Source: Candidatus Zixiibacteriota bacterium | Lineage (GTDB): Bacteria; Zixibacteria; MSB-5A5; GN15; FEB-12 | Length of the DNA: 49,101 nt | Direction of reading: 5' to 3' | Assembly: GCA_028715215.1 (NCBI GenBank) | Contig: JAQUSF010000012.1 | Span: 1-49,101, forward strand | In this document: positions 48,401 to 49,101 of the stretch, one piece after another | Numbering within the stretch: position 1 is the stretch's first letter | Layout: each line of letters begins with the position of its first letter | The notes under the pieces: model-generated | What the model saw: only the letters and a program-made list of their open reading frames with translations | What the model was told of the DNA's origin: nothing | Databases searched by the model: none | Translations under genes and position numbers: made by a program

Positions 48401-49101
48401 GGATGAGGACGGCGACGGTGTTCCGGATGACGTTGACAACTGTCCGCACAAGTACAATCCGTTGCAGGAGGACACGGATGCTGATAATGTCGGTGATTCG
48501 TGTGATAACTGTATCTATGTTGTCAATCCCGGTCAGGAGGACTTCGATGCCGACGGAGTAGGCGACGTTTGCGACAACTGTCCGACGGTGCCCAACCCAT
48601 TGCAGACCAACTCGGATACGGATACACTGGGTGACGCCTGCGACAACTGTCCGACGGTGGACAACAATGACCAGGCCAATAACGATGGTGACACTCTGGG
48701 TGATGTCTGTGACCCGGACGATGACAACGACGGTATTCTGGATGATGGCGACGGCAGCGGGGTTATCGGAGATAATCCCTGTACGGGCGGAGCCACGACG
48801 AACTGTGACGATAACTGCCAGTTTGATTACAATCCGTTGCAGGAAGACAGTGACGGCAACGGGGTAGGCGATTCGTGTGATTACTGTTGTACGGGGAAGA
48901 CGGGTAATGCCGACTGTTCGAGCGAGGACCAGCCGGACATATCGGATATAACACGGCTGATCGATTACCTGTATATTTCCCATAATCCGTTGTGTTGTCT
49001 TGAGGAAGCGGATGTGGATGTCAGCGGCGGTGAGCCGGATATTTCGGATATTACCTACCTGATAGCACATCTGTACCTCGACCATCGTGAATTGCCCGAT
49101 T
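45450..49101 (+). CDS. Very large secreted mosaic protein, open at the right window edge
   Basis: This frame has no stop from ATG 45450 to the end (over 1,200 codons) and is missing from the ORF track. ATG is preceded by AAAGGAGG. Order of parts: signal peptide (about 1-22); CSLREA-like start PGELRWAMNMAN and right-handed beta-helix repeats with NNTISALCINNF / NTVDHNLISGN units (about 40-395); Ig-like domain (about 409-495); pre-peptidase-like beta domain (about 540-656); a putative C39/papain-like peptidase domain with WSHCGPVALANC (Cys707), GGHYVTVAG (His861) and ISDPY (Asp881); thrombospondin type 3 calcium repeats DxDxDGVxDxxDNCP (about 983-1150); dockerin-like DISDIT repeats (from about 1160). 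It is probably a surface or secreted adhesin/enzyme. The peptidase call is tentative. Confidence 0.85.
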   Translation, partial: MLKKVLVFMLWILVVMVPFADGAIFTVTTPTDLNPMGGGNPGELRWAMNMANTTVGADQITFQIPGIGPHTIMPVMQLPILTDMAGTWINGTTQPGTVCSSPVSNLKPMVEIDGMNAGPANGIWIQSNNNTISALCINNFEYNGILIEGMYEANGNVVHCCILGLDPTGMFDKGNGRILANFYAGVTIKNLPGGSALDNTIDLNLISGNWCEGVWIMGPLEPGDVAFNHVSNNYIGTEITGTSAIPNDHEGICITEGAHNNTVDHNLISGNTWDGVGIQGYNNAGYGNPILSHSNWVAYNIIGLDVNAVNPLPNGYHGVAIGEYGPPRGTPSQWGCAPGNQVVFNTIAHNGGDGVAVWEDLIDAVNGDNNLISQNSIYDNTELGIDLQNDGVTPNDGPPDPDNRGNEELNFPIILNANITAGATTVTGSYDPTASIIEVFKARLDPTGFGEGEVYLGNAVLDGLGNWIFTTTSLVAGDYVTATATDVNNNTSEFCASVMVSGGSVDWDCTSNPPPGKTAGGYEMENNNACPLSNIASCETAYCGDINPDIDQDWWVINLPNDNCYCLHVRVFANATAGQYAYGGGLDPVLDIFASDCNTLLFTNDNHGGTFPDAVGTDAQYDCLDAGNCHQPGTQLYIRITGGIAGSTGPYLLVVNCYQCECPEEPDTCDYYKPGYTDYCPNGIPDFDQKQNNWVMPGTMPPRWSHCGPVALANCLWWFDSKFEPTPVDPRPFFPGLGNPPKNDNYPLVQSYDPTGGVWDDHDTNNVIPFVDSLALYCKTNMVGSGTLIDSLYMGALNWINKAGLTAKYKVSLYTLGFSPGYEPAEFEFIRSEILRSQNVILLLGFYQEVDPGYCERIGGHYVTVAGTCSNPLDSCLCISDPYLNKNEGEPPAGSSHPSGVHNDASLISGPHGTYFHDWYDVSLTTCMPTGPVYFPLELVNYGNMDSLTMLMFYNMNGSGTVPPIPGIRHTLIEYALVICPTIQDEDGDGVPDDVDNCPHKYNPLQEDTDADNVGDSCDNCIYVVNPGQEDFDADGVGDVCDNCPTVPNPLQTNSDTDTLGDACDNCPTVDNNDQANNDGDTLGDVCDPDDDNDGILDDGDGSGVIGDNPCTGGATTNCDDNCQFDYNPLQEDSDGNGVGDSCDYCCTGKTGNADCSSEDQPDISDITRLIDYLYISHNPLCCLEEADVDVSGGEPDISDITYLIAHLYLDHRELPD

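Noticed and set aside
48396-48900. Short repeated DNA units (GACAACTGTCCGACGG-like) resembling a CRISPR or tandem-repeat array
   Set aside because: They encode in-frame thrombospondin type 3 repeats; spacing is irregular and no cas genes are present.
48072-49085. Minus-strand ORF of 337 aa
   Set aside because: It is antisense to the mosaic secreted gene; its Val/Arg/Ile-rich, low-complexity translation is the mirror of Asp/Asn-rich calcium repeats.

Overview
The window looks like a chromosomal segment from an uncultivated bacterium of the FCB (Fibrobacterota-Chlorobiota-Bacteroidota) superphylum. The best guess is candidate phylum Zixibacteria or a close relative. Three things point that way: a secreted protein ending in DISDIT-type dockerin-like repeats with a CC-containing linker, a metalloprotease with a PNPFNP type IX secretion (T9SS) C-terminal tail next to a PorV-like barrel, and an 'alternative' GlmU-like enzyme of the Bacteroidota type. 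The phylum is inferred from protein style; no rRNA or phylogenetic marker was aligned. Promoters with a clear TTGACA -35 box and strong GGAGG ribosome sites are common, so housekeeping initiation looks conventional.

Layout. 1-1.2 kb: end of efp and a short RNase HIII. 1.2-4.3 kb: a lipoprotein on the minus strand and a membrane GAF protein whose kinase half is missing. 4.5-8.5 kb: an FMN riboswitch driving a complete riboflavin operon (ribD-ribE-ribBA-ribH) with nusB. 8.7-13.9 kb: three envelope glycan genes (DUF2723 GT-C protein, GT4 glycosyltransferase, UPF0104/LPG-synthase-type membrane protein). 13.9-15.4 kb: a small unrecognised block with its own promoters and terminators, made of a coiled-coil membrane protein, a sigma-region-4-like HTH protein, a structured leader RNA and a 67-residue protein. 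15.4-16.4 kb: a periplasmic rhodanese and a MauE/DoxX-like redox membrane protein.

16.4-24.2 kb, minus strand: a compact type IV pilus / type II secretion-like operon, pilB-pilC-pilin-pilin-pilM::pilN-pilO-pilP-pilQ. PilM and PilN are fused and no retraction ATPase is present. 24.4-26.0 kb: a BamA/TamA-like outer-membrane protein. 26.3 kb: a one-gene zinc-ribbon unit with promoter and terminator. 26.6-31.8 kb, minus strand: a three-gene surface operon (686-aa putative lipoprotein, PorV-like barrel, T9SS-tailed M6 metalloprotease). 32.2-36.1 kb: a PAS/LuxR regulator, an HTH/WYL-like regulator and a QueT-like queuosine-precursor transporter with an unusual internal insertion.

36.2-44.4 kb: a Kre9-like/LRR secreted protein, an Asp-ligated [4Fe-4S] ferredoxin, an isochorismatase-family hydrolase, a GlmU-like enzyme, galT, glgA and a GT-C glycosyltransferase with TPRs. 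The last four suggest nucleotide-sugar, glycogen and envelope glycan metabolism. 44.5-44.9 kb: tRNA-Gly(GCC) and tRNA-Cys(GCA), then a 65-aa membrane protein. From 45.45 kb to the right edge runs one open frame of more than 1,200 codons that is absent from the supplied ORF track because it has no stop in the window. It encodes a secreted mosaic protein: beta-helix, Ig-like, pre-peptidase-like, a possible C39-like cysteine peptidase, thrombospondin type 3 calcium repeats and dockerin-like repeats. An unusual leader and palindromic operator precede it.

The strongest candidates for something undescribed are the 13.9-15.4 kb small-gene/leader-RNA block, the mosaic protein with its structured 280-nt leader, the T9SS surface operon, and the QueT variant with a membrane insertion.
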